Positions 10,765-22,273 of a DNA stretch of 64,000 nt are shown here, piece after piece (within the stretch, counting starts at the first letter, position 1; every line of letters begins with the position of its first letter). The notes under the pieces were generated by a model that did not search any database, was not told where the DNA came from, and was given only the letters and a program-made list of their open reading frames with translations. The position numbers and the translations under genes were made by a program. This stretch comes from Aphrocallistes beatrix (Eukaryota; Porifera; Hexactinellida; Sceptrulophora; Aphrocallistidae): positions 992,001 through 1,056,000 of the forward strand of contig OY725496.1 in assembly GCA_963281255.1 (NCBI GenBank). Direction: 5' to 3'.

Positions 10765-11231
10765 CTGTAGAACCTGCTATAACGGCCACTCTAGTATATG
10801 ACGGTCACCTGTCTATAGCGGTCACCAATGAACAGTCCCGTCCAAAATTTCATAATATTGAACCTGTGTATAGCGGTCACCTGCTCAACGCGGCCAGGGG
10901 CCACCCATTTGTAGTCCCTTATTGACCCTAAAAACTGTGTATAACGGCCATCATCTGTCTATAACGGCCACTACCTGTCTATAACGGCCACTACTTGTCC
11001 ATAACCGTCTTCACCTTTTTCACTTTTAATGTGTTTAACACAGGACCTGTTACGAATGATAAACAAATTTCATGTATTTACTTAAGTAATGGATTTCTGA
11101 AAACTTATATTTATTGTGCTACGTTGATACCTTTTGGGGATTAAGACAATCACCTGTATATAACTGTCACCTGTGTATAACGGCCAATTTTGTCCAGTCC
11201 CTTGGGTGGCCGTTATATACAGGTTCCACTG
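10765..11231. mobile_element. Pogo/Tigger-like MITE
   Basis: 467 bp flanked by TA. Ends are CTGTAGAACCTGCTATAACG and, reversed, CAGTGGAACCTGTATATAACG. The interior repeats the motif TGTCTATAACGGCCA several times. It lies inside the (TA)n tract of the surrounding Helitron. Confidence 0.75.
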
Positions 11232-11369
11232 TATATATATACATATACGTATATACAGTCGAAATCGGGTTATTTTGTCCATTTGATTGCACTGCCAAAA
11301 CGACAAAATAACCCGATAGACAAAATAACCCGGTAGACAAAATAACCCGATAGACAAAATAAACTACTA

Positions 11370-12133
11370 AGGGCATTCAAAAAGTTCTCATCACATATCT
11401 GTATCTCAAATGATAGTGAAAATAGGATATTTTCAATATGTCCATTGTATTCCTTAGGGGATCAGCTTCCAATTTATATATTGGTTTATTTTAAAAGGAC
11501 AATTATTGTGGTTCCTACATTAGATTTTTTGTGCATCGGTTTAGGGTAGTGTCGAAAAGTTGGAATCTCCCCATTGAAAATGGCTTAAAACTAAATTTGG
11601 AGAATAAAAGTTGTGAAAATCGTAGAATAAGGTCATTAAAAGGTTAAATAATTAAGAACCAATGTGAAAAAGTAAACGGGAGGTGTTCAATAGTATTGCT
11701 CGTGTTGAAAAAATATCATGCTACTATTAGTGGATTTTTTGTCAATTTTCGCCACTCAAAAAGTGGGACAAAAATGGTAGTAAACCACTTCAAAACATAG
11801 TATTCCCTCAGCCTCAAACTATAATACTTCAGAGAATTCAATCTATATGATAGTTGATGCGTAGAATTCGATGGAGGGATCAGTTTTAATCTAAATTTGC
11901 TCAGAACTGAAATATATCAAAAGGAACCCCAAAAATCACGTTCAAAGGGACTACCTTAAACCGATGCACAAAAAATCTAATGTAGGAACCACAATAATTG
12001 TCTTTTTAAAATAAACCAATATATAAATTGGAAGCTGATCCCCTAAGGAATACAATGGACAAATTGAAAATATCCTATTTTCACTATCATTTGAGATACA
12101 GATACTATGTGATGAGAACTTTTTGAATGCCCT
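11370..12133. mobile_element. Palindromic mariner-like MITE (AGGGCATTCAAAAAGTTCTC)
   Basis: 764 bp with long inverted arms (about 11370-11545 and 11950-12133) and TA on both sides. It sits inside the 16-bp repeat array of the pogo-like element. A related one-arm fragment lies at 35393-35500. Confidence 0.7.
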
Positions 12134-12197
12134 TAGTAATAGACAAAATAACCCGATAGACAAAAAAATCCGATTATTTTATAATTAAATTATGAAT

Positions 12198-12546
12198 CAG
12201 GGCTGGGGTTGGTTAACCGATTTTAGGGTTCAGTCATTTTGGTTTCCTCCAGGGCGGTTAACCGGTTAACCGATGTCAATATAAATTAGTAAAAATATGG
12301 ATTTTGGGACTAATCTTTAACCTGGTATTAATAATTATAATTTTCAGTGGTCTCGAAATATATTATATGATTATAAAATAGGAATTATACTATATTATCA
12401 AATTTTTGAAGCAATATTCATGAATCTCCGTAGAAAAACAATGAAATTAGAGTAAATATTTATAAAATTAAGCCGATCGGTTAACCGATCGAGGATTTCC
12501 TTAACTGTTAACCGGAATTGACGGCGGTTAACCGAATCCAGCCTTG
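12198..12546. mobile_element. hAT-like MITE with GGTTAACCG subterminal repeats
   Basis: Ends CAGGGCTGG and CCAGCCTTG are flanked by TATGAAT (7 identical bases, possibly an 8-bp duplication with one change). Both subterminal regions carry repeated GGTTAACCG palindromes. Confidence 0.6.
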
Positions 12547-13042
12547 TATGAATAAATCAATTTTTACACTGACTTGACGACAAAATAATCCAATGGGACA
12601 AAAAAACCCGGTGTCAAAATAACCCGATTTCGACTGTACGTACATTAATTGAGTTTTAATATTAAGGATTGGTTCGATATCAATCAAGGATAATGATGAA
12701 TAATCTAGGGTGACTACACTTTTGTTACACCATGTAATTTCTCATATGGATACAAAAATTTAATATCCAAGATCTTAACCCTGAAAACCCCATGTCAACC
12801 GTTAGAAGTCATCCTCTAGCCTATTTTTCTAATTTGTTTACTTCATGTATCTATTGTAAACAAATCAATTATAAAACTTACTTGAAAATATGATATTCGA
12901 AATCTACACCCTTGAGAACCCCATGTCGACTGTTGGAAGCTAGTTTCTAGCATAATTATCAAAATTCGACAAATGGTGTGAAAATATGTACTATATAAAG
13001 GTGTGAAAATATATAAATAACCTTTTTTGCTGCCATACACTA

Positions 13043-13068
13043 TCCTTACTATTAAAACTCGATTAATG

Positions 13069-13101
<33 letters not shown>

Positions 13102-13582
13102 GTAATGAATTGATTGAAGAAACTGCCGGGCGCAGAAGGCTGATTTTTTGCATGTGGGAATCTTTTGGCTATGGCTCCACTAAGTTCTGAGCTCAGAGCA
13201 AAATGTTGACTCATCATGGAATTATGACGTCATTGTCACATTTTTCAAAGTTAAGCAATACAGTTATTCGAGCATAACTCAGCCATTATAGGAGATAGAA
13301 GGCTGAAATTTTAATAGAATCTGTATACTAACATAACCCAGCTATTATCAAAAAATGATGACTCACCACTTTGTTATGACGTCATCATTACTCATCAAAA
13401 TTTTAAAAATTGATAAATTTGGTGATCTTTCCTGCGATATAGCTTATAATAGTAGGACAGACGTATTTAGAGATGTTATCTCCCTTATAATTAATCAATG
13501 TGACTACAGGCGCCCAAAGGGCGCCTCCGGCGGGCACAAAGTGTCCACCAGCAGCACAGCGCAAGCAAGCGAAGCGCGCTTG
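13043..13582 (+). mobile_element. Helitron-like family A, complete copy
   Basis: 540 bp from TCCTTACTATTAAAACTCG to GAAGCGCGCTTG, with A before and T after, no target duplication, and a (TA)n tract about 30 bp from the 5' end. The 3' end has the hairpin GGACAC..GTGTCC and an AGCGAAGCGCGCT stem. Non-coding: its short ORFs recur in all copies as by-products. Confidence 0.8.
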
Positions 13583-13599
13583 TAATATATAATTGAGAC

Positions 13600-13888
13600 A
13601 TTTATATAAGTTATTGCTTTGAAGTATTAATAACAATGACAGCCTACAATATTGTCGTATAATGATTTCTATTGTGAGAGTGAAGTCATACATAGTATTG
13701 TATAGAAAAGGTGTGAAAAGGTTTTTCCATTATTTTTGCAGAGGTGTGAAAATTTCGCTTAGATTTTCGAATTTAATCCTAGATTCATCATTTGTCACCT
13801 ACACGCCAATTTTCGTATCTCTACGACTTGCCAATTTTTCAATCAATTCGGACAAACAAACAAAATCCAAGCGTTTTAATATATAAGA
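13600..13888 (-). mobile_element. Helitron-like family B, 5' part
   Basis: The reversed 5' end, TCTTATATATTAAAACGC, finishes at 13888. The body contains the family-B blocks for AATTGGCAAGTCGTAGAGAT and the repeated GGTGTGAAAA. It is directly next to the family-A copy. Confidence 0.6.
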
Positions 13889-14073
13889 TATACCCCCAAA
13901 CCATGCTAATATGTTCTCATGGGGTTTACAATCTGGTTGAGGCGAATCTATCCATGAATATCAAATGCATCAACCCTTGACAGCTATTGAAGATCTGACA
14001 TCAAATTCGAAATCTACACACCTAATTGACTCAGTTTAGAAGTTTTCTTTCATAAATCAATTATACCTCAAAG

Positions 14074-14575
14074 CATAGCCTATCACATATAAGGCTTAAC
14101 TTGCAGATTTTGGGCTGGGGATGCTGTAGTAGATGGTGGACCAATACATGAGATGCCATAAATCATTAACGACGCACAAAAGAGCTTAGGAAAGTGTTGC
14201 CAGCATATATAAATATGGTATCAAAGTACCCATATCCGTTGTCAAAATTTATATTAATCATCATATGATTGCGCAATAGGTTATATTTGTGATAAATTTA
14301 GTGATTTCAGAGGCCGTTTAAAGGCACTTATAAGTGTTTTTGTAATTAAGTTTTTCGCATAGAACTGAGCCATAAATGGGTTGATACGAAAAATTGCGAA
14401 AAATAACCATTCAATTTAGACAGAGAAATTATATAATCGCTTACAAGAAGTCTATTGGCTAAATTGAATTAAATTTGAATGTCTATCTCATGCGGCTTTG
14501 AAGGTATGATCCCAACTCACCAAAATACGTTTCCATAGCAAAGCTTTACACATGTCTAGCCTACGGAATGTGCGT
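14074..14575. mobile_element. CATAGCC foldback MITE, internally deleted copy
   Basis: Begins CATAGCCTATCACATATAAGG and carries the family blocks in order, but lacks most of the second arm. It ends about 60 bp from the donor site of the adjacent lectin exon. Confidence 0.65.
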
Positions 14576-14634
14576 ATCTCATCCTTATTACTATTTATAT
14601 AATATAGGTAATTGTAAGAAAACAAGAAACTCAC

Positions 14635-15021
14635 CTAATCTACGGCATATATAACAACTGTATATATTATTGCAGTTAGAAACAAACCACGATTTATGTT
14701 GCTTTGATATAAATACACATGATTTCTCTCTCCTAATTGTGTTACTCAATTCTAAATGAAAATGTCTATACACAGTTTGACTATCATCCGTCCATTCAAA
14801 TAGGTTTGGATCATTACTACGTCGGTAGTTGATCGGATAAGTCAAACCAATCCAACAATTGGCATCAGTTTCTGTGATTAAATTGAGGATGAATTCTTCT
14901 TCAGGTTCAGATCTGATTGAAGTCAGGGAGCCTCCCCATTCCTGACAATTATCCTCAGCATTGTCCCAATTAATTGCATTGTTTGAGGTGAAAACTTCGA
15001 AACATGAATCATCGTTACAGC
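14635..15021 (-). CDS. C-type lectin domain exon, type I (copy B)
   Basis: A 387-nt exon (129 codons, phase 1 at both ends) between acceptor TTAG|GCTGTAACG and donor TTAG|GTGAGT. The domain begins GCNDDSCFEVF and shows CTLD landmarks: NW..A...C, WGGSLTSIRS, NCWIGLTYP, FEWTDDSQ, SCVF, and the final CYIC. Carbohydrate-binding EPN/QPD and WND motifs are missing (SWFVSNC where WND would be), so calcium-dependent sugar binding is unlikely and protein binding more probable. It is the closest relative of 41370-41756. The usual intradomain cysteines are present. It is one exon of copy B, not a gene by itself. Confidence 0.85.
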
Positions 15022-15387
15022 CTAACAGATTAACATATAGGTAAATCAATATAATTAAAACCCATTTGTTATATTTGTGTACATATATTCTTTAGGTGTC
15101 TGGAACAACTGGTGGGGTTTAAAATGTTGTATGGGTGTTCAGGGAGTATTTCTATTGGATGAGTAACAATTTTTAGTATTTGAAACGATATTTTAGCGTT
15201 TACTCCGAAAAATGGCACTATTATATTTGACCAGTCAGCAACGAGTAGTTATAGCATATAAGACAAGTCTCGTAAGAGGTAAGTATAAATAAGGTGAAAT
15301 ATGATTGGTACATGTAGTCAATCAGTTTGCTTGGTTTTTGTCATTTATAAAACTTCAGTATAAGATCTAATTGAACTTAATTAACAC

Positions 15388-16745
15388 AAAGGCGCTTCGC
15401 TTGGTTGAGCAGGGTGGCTTGCGGATATGGCCCGTCTGCAGAGTCTCCATGCGTTATATCAGAGACGATTGATTGTTTAATAATTCACTACTAAAATTGC
15501 CATTCATCAACGGTGAATCATGAATTCAGAACTGGAGAAGAAAAGTTAGGTCGATAATAAAAATAATTCGAACCTGCTGTACAATTATTTCAATTGTGAA
15601 GGTGAAGTAATATACGTGTGTCCATAAATTATTGACAGTAAACTTTAACTTAATGCAGTATCAAACTAGTACTTGGAAAGAGTAGTATAATTTCAGTGTA
15701 ACTCCATTTATGTATTTTCTTACTATATTCTATATATACACTGTTTTGAGTCACACTATCATATCATGTGATTACCCAGCATCTTTTCTGGAATGCAAAC
15801 TCATTATTTGTCTCAGTTTTTGTCAAAATCCCGACCAAAGTTTGCTATGGTATAGCAATATTTTCTCTATACCTCTTAATTTAGTCATAGAAATATCTAA
15901 GTATGTACATATCTTGTAATTGTGCAATTCTTGAGGATTTGTTCAAATGATTCGGAAAGATATAGGCTCTGAAAGTCAGATTAGGGGTGTGTCAGTGATT
16001 ACCCTACAAAACTCAAATTTCTCGAGAAAAAAATTTAATTTGAGAAAATATAATTGTATTTGTGGTCAATCCCCACAAATAGCACTAATTATTAGTTATT
16101 CCATTATTTTGAACAAGTTAAGTTCAGAATTGTGAATTTTATGGGCGAAATTCCACTTTTTACGTTGTTATTCTCTGCGAGCGTCAATCACACCCCTAAT
16201 CTGACTTTCAGAGCCTATATCTTTCCGAATCATTTAAACAAATCCTCAAGAATTGCACAATTACAAGATATGTACATACTTAGATATTTCTATAACTAAA
16301 TTAAGCGGTATAGAAGAAAACATTGCTATACCATAGCAAACTGTGGTCGGGATTTTGACAAAAACTGAGACAAAGAATGAGTTTGCATTCCAGAAAAGAT
16401 GCTGGGTAATCACATGATATGATAGTGTGACTCAAAACAGAGTATATATAGTAAGAAAATACATAAATGAAGTTATACAGAAATTATAATACTCTTTCCA
16501 AGTACTAGTTTGATCTGCATTAAGTTAAATTTTACTGTCAATAATTTATGGACACACTGTAGTATAATGTATAGAAAAGGTGTCAAAAATTGCTTTCTAT
16601 CTTTTGCAGTGGTGTGAAAGATTCGCTTAGATATTAGACTTTGATCGCAGTCACATCATTTGACACCTATTTGACAATTTTTATATCTCTAAGACTTGCC
16701 AATTCTCAAGGTAAGAGAAGAAAATCTATAAATTAATAAACAAGA
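15388..16745 (-). mobile_element. Helitron-like family B copy split by a mariner-like palindrome
   Basis: The 3' end (GGCGCTTCGCTTGGTTG near 15390, diverged) and the body blocks at 16560-16745 (GGTGTGAAAG, GACTTGCCAATTC) belong to one reversed family-B element. It is interrupted at a TA by the MITE at 15615-16559. The 5' end is lost. Confidence 0.6.
15615..16559. mobile_element. Palindromic Tc1/mariner-like MITE
   Basis: 945 bp flanked by TA. Ends are GTGTGTCCATAAATTATTGAC in inverted orientation, and the arms are about 350 bp with a short asymmetric centre near 16020-16170. No transposase. Confidence 0.8.
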
Positions 16746-16865
16746 GAGGATGAAAGTTATACACTATTTATATTATATACGATCTCTTATACTCTAGCTG
16801 TACTAAATGAAATGCCTATATATGTATATATCCCAAATTGTATGTAATTCCTTTCTCATACTTAC

Positions 16866-17258
16866 TGGGTTTTGCACAAACATAACAGTATAGCTCATTA
16901 GAACACGCACGATCATCCCATCCATCTTGCTTCCATTTTCTGAGATGAACACAATCCTTATACGAGTATCCATATGAATCCGAGAGAGCAGAATAAAAGT
17001 TGCGGTATAGACTCAGACTACCGTCCAATGAAACAAATAGAGTGGCATTGTTTCCAGCTTCATTATATCTATCATGATGTCCTATCCAACAAGATCCATA
17101 GTGTGATTTCCCTATGCTCAGTATAAACTTTTCTTCGTCTGAAGACCTAATTGAAGCAAGGTCTCCTCCCCATGACATACATTTAGATCTAGCTTCTTGC
17201 CAATTTAGTCCAGTGTGAGGATCAAAAACTACCTCAAAACATTTGCCTCCTTTACAAC
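16866..17258 (-). CDS. C-type lectin domain exon, type II (copy B)
   Basis: A 393-nt exon (131 codons, phase 1/1), acceptor TTACAG|GTTGTAAAGG, donor AAACCCA|GTAAGTATG. The domain runs from GCKGGKCFEVVF through LNWQEARSKC, WGGDLASIRSSDEEKF, SCWIGHHDRYNE, a DCVHL core strand and WDDRAC to CYVC. It keeps a WDD version of the WND calcium motif but has no EPN or QPD, so sugar binding is doubtful. The paralogue at 43902-44288 has a stop codon in place of the Trp of LNWQEA and does have QPD. The frame is intact here. Confidence 0.85.
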
Positions 17259-17769
17259 CTGTAAGATATAAAGTCTGAGTCAAATTACACAGCTACTATT
17301 GGATAAACCAATATGGAAAATATAATATAATTCATATTTAATAATCTTCTATATTAAAACAATAATATTTTAGTGTAGTTCCTGGAGAGAGATGATCTAA
17401 TGGCATGAACTACATGCGACGTATGTCCGTATTTGCATTTTAACTAAATTTTACCTGTAGGCTCTTTATAGTCTAGTTGTGTACCGTCAAAATTTTCGAA
17501 AATTTCCACCAATTCCGGTTTTATATTCGCTTATATCTTAAACTCTCCACTGCAAATTTTGTTTAAGGAATAAGTAAAACCTCAACGACTGATGTAGGGT
17601 ATATTTTATTATGTGGAATGCGATAATGCACTTTGGAGGCAATTTGATGAATTTTCTTTTAGTTGTTAACATGTGCATCTACTTATATTCATACCTATTT
17701 TAAAGGATTATTTCAATTTTGAAATAGCCCTCAATGGATATTATAGTGTATTTTAATATGTAGATTTTT

Positions 17770-17940
17770 TCGGCAATTTGTCTAATAACTCATTGAATTT
17801 AGACAGAAATTATATTCTCTACTTAATAGGTAAGTAGTCTATTGGCTATCAAATTGAATCAAATTTGAACACTTAGTTATTGCGGCTTTCAAGATATGAT
17901 CCCTAATGACCAAAATGCAGTCCATAGCAATGCTGGAAAG
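17770..17940. repeat. Fragment of the CATAGCC foldback MITE
   Basis: One partial arm with AATTTAGACAGAAATTATAT, GTAGTCTATTGGCTATCAAAT and TCCATAGCAATGCTGGAA. No termini. The ORF on the opposite strand over this stretch is incidental. Confidence 0.55.
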
Positions 17941-17947
17941 TAGCATT

Positions 17948-18646
17948 GGTGGTATTTTGAGATATACTAGTATCGTGGTACTCTGAGATTTTGTTTCGGA
18001 TACTCAAATGACCTTGTGGTTCAATCGGTTTCATCGTAACTTGATAACCACCGCCACCAAATTGTGGCACATGACACAATTGGAGGGCACGCGACACAAT
18101 TTACTATGGTAGAACCCTATATGGATCATGAATGAAAAATATGAGGCGCATGCATTTGTCCGAACTTTTAAGTTGTCATTTGTCCGAATTGCATCAACTG
18201 TCATTTGTCAGAATCAGAATTTGGAATATTGTCATTTGTCCGAATCGTAATTTGGAATATTGCCATTAGTCCAAATCGATTTGGGGATATTGTCACTTGA
18301 AATTAAAATGTCAATTTTACACTCAATTTTAACACTTTTCTAATATATATTATTTCCAAAATGTTGGCTTTCAATCTCCCATTCATTCTAACAAAAACTA
18401 AAATTACGATTTGGACAGTTGGCAATATTCCAAATTACGATTCGGACAAATGATAATACCCTTCCAATTGTGTCATGTGCCACAATTTGGTGGCGGTGGT
18501 TATCAAGTTACGATGAAACCGATTGAACCACAAGGCTATTTGAGTATCCGAAACAAAATCTCAAAATACTACTACTATATATCTTAAAATACCACAGTAT
18601 TAATTAATCCATGGTTAGTTAATACTAGGATCTCAAAATACCACGC
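17948..18646. mobile_element. Palindromic element TGGTATTTTGAGAT with a nested second palindrome
   Basis: Outer arms (17948-18090 and 18461-18646) are inverted copies sharing ACCACCGCCACCAAATTGTG and ending TGGTATTTTGAGAT. Between them, from 18143 to about 18460, is a member of another palindromic family starting GAGGCGCATGCATTTGTCCG and built from repeated CATTTGTCCGAAT units. Relatives lie at 49007-49465 and 63373-63720. Its right end is eroded. Confidence 0.65.
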
Positions 18647-19167
18647 AACAGGCCTTATATGTAGTAGGCCTTGGATCGCTTCATTTTTCCTAGATTATAA
18701 GTCATTTAGGACCGAAAATGTATTTGTAAAGATATTCATTCATAATTATTTGTATTCTAATGAAGAATTCTGATATAGAATTACCAAAATTTACTATCAA
18801 AGACAGCGAATATTCTGAGGCACACTAATGTGATGCGGCACACGGGTTAAGAACCATTGCTCTAATTACTAGAGCTAAATATTATTTTTGATAAAATTTT
18901 ATTCATACATTATTAATATTGAACTTAATAATAGGCAAAAAATCCTTTTCTTCAGGGATATGCAATTTTAAGATAATTTTGTGACTGTTTTGAGGGATAT
19001 AAGACGGGACATGGTCTACACACTACCCAAGGCTTAAGGAATTCTTAATCAGTCCCTGTCTACAATAATAGTAGTTATTGCCAAATAATTTTTATATTTA
19101 TCTATAGAAAATGAAGAATGGTTTGAATCCAACTAGTTTATACCATTTTATTTTACGTAATTAATAC

Positions 19168-19472
19168 CTTTTCCTTTACTTGATGAAGCAAACCTAGTAG
19201 TATATTTTCTTGAACTTATTCCGTTTGCTGTAACTTGATGACAAGAATAAAACCCAAATTGATTGGTATCTAAATACGAGGTAGTTATCACAGTTGATTG
19301 GAACAAGATTTAGATGTTAACGAAATTGCTGAATCAATTTCATCTGTTTTGAAAAACCAATCGATCTGATTCTTGGCTGACATTCGGCAATATAGAGTTG
19401 AATTTGTCTCCATTACAGAGAAATCAGACAAACTCTGAAATGAATTTCCATTCTTCTTCCCAAACAAACTGA
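19168..19472 (-). pseudogene. Immunoglobulin-like domain exon with a frameshift (copy B)
   Basis: Acceptor TTCTTTAG|TCAG and donor AAAAG|GTATTAA bound 305 nt, whereas the intact paralogous exon (44509-44811) is 303 nt. The first part reads NSTLYCRMSAKNQIDWFFK (Ig B-strand Cys and core Trp). After ISLTSKS, near 19305-19312, the frame must shift to continue with QFGFYSCHQV (F-strand Cys). The net length difference of +2 agrees with one indel event. The result is a broken Ig domain unless the exon is skipped, which would keep the frame because both flanking introns are phase 1. A sequencing error is possible. Confidence 0.7.
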
Positions 19473-19497
19473 CTAAAGAAATACATGATAAAACAAG

Positions 19498-19596
19498 TAT
19501 GTATGTATGTATGTATGTATGTATGTATGTATGTATGTATGTATGTATGTATGTATGTATGTATGTATGTATGTATGTATGTATGTATGTATGTAT
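19498..19596. repeat. (GTAT)n microsatellite
   Basis: About 24 uninterrupted copies of GTAT. The ORFs across it (HTYI or MYVC repeats) are artefacts. It directly borders a G-run-arm transposon and the start of the Ig exon. Confidence 0.98.
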
Positions 19597-20727
19597 CAAA
19601 TTAACAAATTCATTGGAATATTTGGGGGGTCAGCCCCATTTTTAAGGGAGTGCCTCCCTATTTACACAGCCTCTGGGCTTCATTTGGAGGCAAACTCTCA
19701 CAAATATACTATTATTTTGAGGGAATTTTATTGAAGTGATCTCTTCAATGTTTTTTTTTTGAAATCAAATTTGTGATTTAGAATGAGTATTCATTTTATG
19801 TATATACTGTTTATTATCTTCTTTTTTAAATTACTTATTTTCTGTGATAAAAGTTGTATTCATCAAGTATACAAATTTAATTGATTTTTATATTCTAGCC
19901 TTCATTTGCAATATGTACAGAATAATTATGTTTTGAACCAGTTGGAATTGCGCTAATGCTCGCTTATAATCTTATATATTAAAACGCTAGGATTTTTTTG
20001 TGTATGTCCGAATTGATTGAAGAATTGGCAAGTCGTAGACATATGAAAATTGACACGTAGGTGTCAAATGATATGACTACGATTAAGTTCTGCGAAATTT
20101 TGACACGTCTGCAAAAAAATGTAATACAATTTTTCAGACCTTATCTATACAATATACAAGTATATGACTACACTCTCACAATAGAAATCATTGTACGACA
20201 CTACAATAGATCGTCATTGTTATTAATCCTACTTCAAAGCCACAACATATATTTCATAAAATCCACTAATTTGGCTCGAATGTCCAAATATTAATAATAG
20301 GTGCTTATGAACGATGTGAGGAACATTTTGCCATATTTTGATTATGTTTCGGTTAGGTCTATTCTGCGTAAATATTTTTGCACTAATCTACCAAAGAAAA
20401 TAAAAACATGAAACTCTCGCCAGTAATCAAACAAGGAATTCAATTGAAAGGGTTGTATTTAAATCCAAGGTTTCCTCTGAATTAATTTGGAATCCCTCAA
20501 ATACGAAGAACATATTTGTATAAATGCCCTAAAAATGGGGGTAACCCCCAAATATTCTGATTAATTTGTCAAATTGGGTGGGTCTCCTCCAAATTTGGAG
20601 GGCACTCCCCCAAATGAAATCAGAGGTATATAAATGGGGGATCCCCCCACAAATGGAGGTGACACCCCCAAATATCCTTATGAATTGGTCAATTTGGGGT
20701 GGTACCCCCAAATAGAACCCTACATGC
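19597..20727. mobile_element. Element with G-run hairpin arms, smaller relative of 36462-38867
   Basis: Both ends carry inverted ATTCAT..GGATATTTGGGGG blocks followed by alternating G-run/C-run palindromes. The right end finishes GAACCCTACA, like the 2.4-kb element in the FN3 exon (AAACCCTACA). A family-B Helitron (19970-20295) lies inside. Boundaries are approximate because microsatellites flank both sides ((GTAT)n and (CATG)n). Confidence 0.55.
19970..20295 (+). mobile_element. Helitron-like family B, 5' portion
   Basis: Starts after A with TCTTATATATTAAAACGCTA, followed by the family blocks GAATTGGCAAGTCGTAGA, TGTCAAATGATATGACTACG and TGTACGACACTACAATAGAT. The 3' hairpin end is absent. 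Confidence 0.65.
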
Positions 20728-21019
20728 ATGCATGCATGCATGTATGCATGTATGTCTATGTGTATTCATATTTGAAATTTAACAGTCTGACCGAGTTTTC
20801 TATATAGAATCAATGATGTCACTTAATGCGATTAATAGAGGTCAAAATAAACCATATTTATAGATTCTTCGGAACAAAAATTACTCGGTTGAGTAAAAAA
20901 GTTTAATCGGTACAGGTATCAGCACTTTTACTTTACATCGTTTATTTTGGTGTTCCAAATAAACAGAGTAGAGAAAATTTCAATAAACATATCAAATTCC
21001 ACGCATATAAAATGAGCAT

Positions 21020-21232
21020 ACCTGAACAATGATAAAGGCTGGACGAAGCGTTGAATTTGGCTGGACACGGCGGGACGCAATAGAAATATATTATACATAG
21101 AATACAAAAAGTTTGAAAAAATTGAGACATAATGGGGAAATTTAGTGTAAAATCGGGGAACTAGAGAAAATTAGCTCAATAGAAGAGTGACAAAAGCGGG
21201 ACATCCCGCCAAAAACTGGACAGTTGGCCAAC
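21020..21232. repeat. hAT-like repeat fragment
   Basis: Shares GGCTGGAC..GTTGAATTT and GAGAAAATTA(G/A)CTCAATAGAA with 30155-30715. The right edge reads CGGGACATCCCGCCAAAAAC then TTGGCCAACTATG, a typical hAT-like terminus. No duplication confirmed. Confidence 0.4.
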
Positions 21233-21347
21233 TATGAATGAGTCATGCATTTTAGGAACACTACACTGTAAGATGAGATATGCATCATCTCACTAGGCCA
21301 ACAAAGTCCACGTCTACTATACTTCTCTGATTTAAGCTGAAACTCAC

Positions 21348-21743
21348 CAATCTCTTTGCATAAATAACATTTAAATCTTGCGTTACAATTTCCATCATTC
21401 CAATATTTAACATTATCTGGCCAAAGATGAACACAATCTTCAGAATTATCTGCATCATTTGGTTCTCCGCTCCTAAAATTTCTGAATGTGCTTCTAGATC
21501 CATCGATCCACTTAAAATCAGCTTGATTCCTCCCTGCTTCTCGATCGATATCATTTAGCCCGATCCAACAATTACTTCGAATATATCCTCCTAAATTTTG
21601 TAGAATGTACTGATTTTCTTGACTAGATTCAATAGAGGCTAAGTTTCCTCCCAATTCAATACATTTTGACTGAGATTCACGCCAAGTTAGACCATAATAT
21701 GGAGTAAATATTTCATATTTGTAGCACTTTTCTCCAAAGCAAC
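21348..21743 (-). CDS. C-type lectin domain exon, type III with EPN and WND motifs (copy B)
   Basis: A 396-nt exon (132 codons, phase 1/1), acceptor TTCTTCAG|GTTGC, donor AGATTG|GTGAGT. Landmarks: GCFGEKCYKYEIF, LTWRESQSKC, LGGNLASIESSQEN, SNCWIGLNDIDRE, FKWIDGS, GEPNDADNSEDCVHLW, YWNDGNC and CYLC. EPN plus WND is the classic calcium site of mannose/fucose-type lectins, so this domain probably binds sugar. It is the first lectin domain after the signal peptide exon at 29547-29619. An apparent longer N-terminus upstream is Helitron sequence and is excluded because of the splice acceptor. It is closely related to 45576-45968. Confidence 0.9.
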
Positions 21744-21764
21744 CTGAAGAAAATTTCAACTTTA

Positions 21765-21955
21765 AGATGACTGAGTTATGGTCAAAAACTGAAATTTCTA
21801 ATGATAAAAATGTTACAATGGCGTCATAGTTAATGATAAGTGGACATTTTCGTCTACTGTCAGAGCTTAGTGGAGCCATAGCTTAGTGGAGCCATAATTC
21901 CAAAAATCAGCCTTCTGAGACCGACAGTTTCATCAATCAATTCCTTTTTATCTTT
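21765..21955 (-). mobile_element. Helitron-like family A fragment
   Basis: Contains TGACTGAGTTATGGTCAAAA, the CGTCATAG/TCATGATGAGT-like stretch, TTAGTGGAGCCATAGC (with a 16-bp tandem duplication) and AAAAATCAGCCTTCTG. It lies about 20 bp upstream of the type III lectin exon. Confidence 0.65.
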
Positions 21956-22270
21956 TTATGTGTGTTTTGTCTGAATTGATTGAAAAATTGACAAGTCGTA
22001 GAGATATGAAAATTGGTATGTAGGGCTACGATTAAGTTCTAAGATCTAAGCGAAATTTTGACACCTCACCAAAAAAAATGGATGACAATTTTTCACACCT
22101 TTTCTAAACAATTAATATGACTAGACACTATCACAATAGAAATCAATGTACGACACTAGAATATATTGTCATTGTTATTAATACTTCAAAGCCACAACTT
22201 ATGTTTAATATCTTAAACATATTATGTATAGCAATAAAAAGGTTTTGTGCATATTTTCACACCTTTATAT
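21956..22270 (+). mobile_element. Helitron-like family B fragment
   Basis: Matches family B from TGTCTGAATTGATTGAAAAA to TGCATATTTTCACACCTTTA. The TC terminus and the 3' hairpin are missing. It is followed at a TA by the mariner-like element. Confidence 0.6.
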
Positions 22271-22273
22271 ACA

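Larger units (their letters stand above)
11256..12636. mobile_element. Pogo-like element with ends CAGTCGAAATCGGGTTATTTTG
   Basis: Inverted ends CAGTCGAAATCGGGTTATTT flanked by TA (11254-11255, 12637-12638). Next to the ends are tandem copies of the 16-bp unit GACAAAATAACCCGAT. Without its two nested insertions only about 250 bp remain, so it is non-autonomous. Confidence 0.75.
10296..12668 (-). mobile_element. Helitron-like family A copy enlarged by nested insertions
   Basis: The 3' end (10296, reading CTTG| on the minus strand, next to A) and the 5' end (12668, reading TCCTTAATATTAAAACTC) belong to one family-A element. Its internal (TA)n tract has received two TA-targeting elements (10765-11231 and 11256-12636), the second containing two more. 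The Helitron parts total about 500 bp, close to the intact copies of 540-589 bp. It is non-coding. Confidence 0.75.

Noticed and set aside
13021..13090. Recurring ATTAAAACTCGAT sequences as promoter elements
   Set aside because: They are the fixed 5' ends of Helitron-like elements, as shown by the empty sites at the NHL duplicates.
17903..18097. 64-codon minus-strand ORF
   Set aside because: Falls across two unrelated transposon fragments.
19288..19734. ORFs of HTYI and MYVC repeats
   Set aside because: Translation of the (GTAT)n microsatellite. Only the part covering the Ig exon is meaningful.
21744..21879. N-terminal extension of the type III lectin ORF
   Set aside because: It is Helitron sequence upstream of a clear splice acceptor at 21743, absent from the paralogue.
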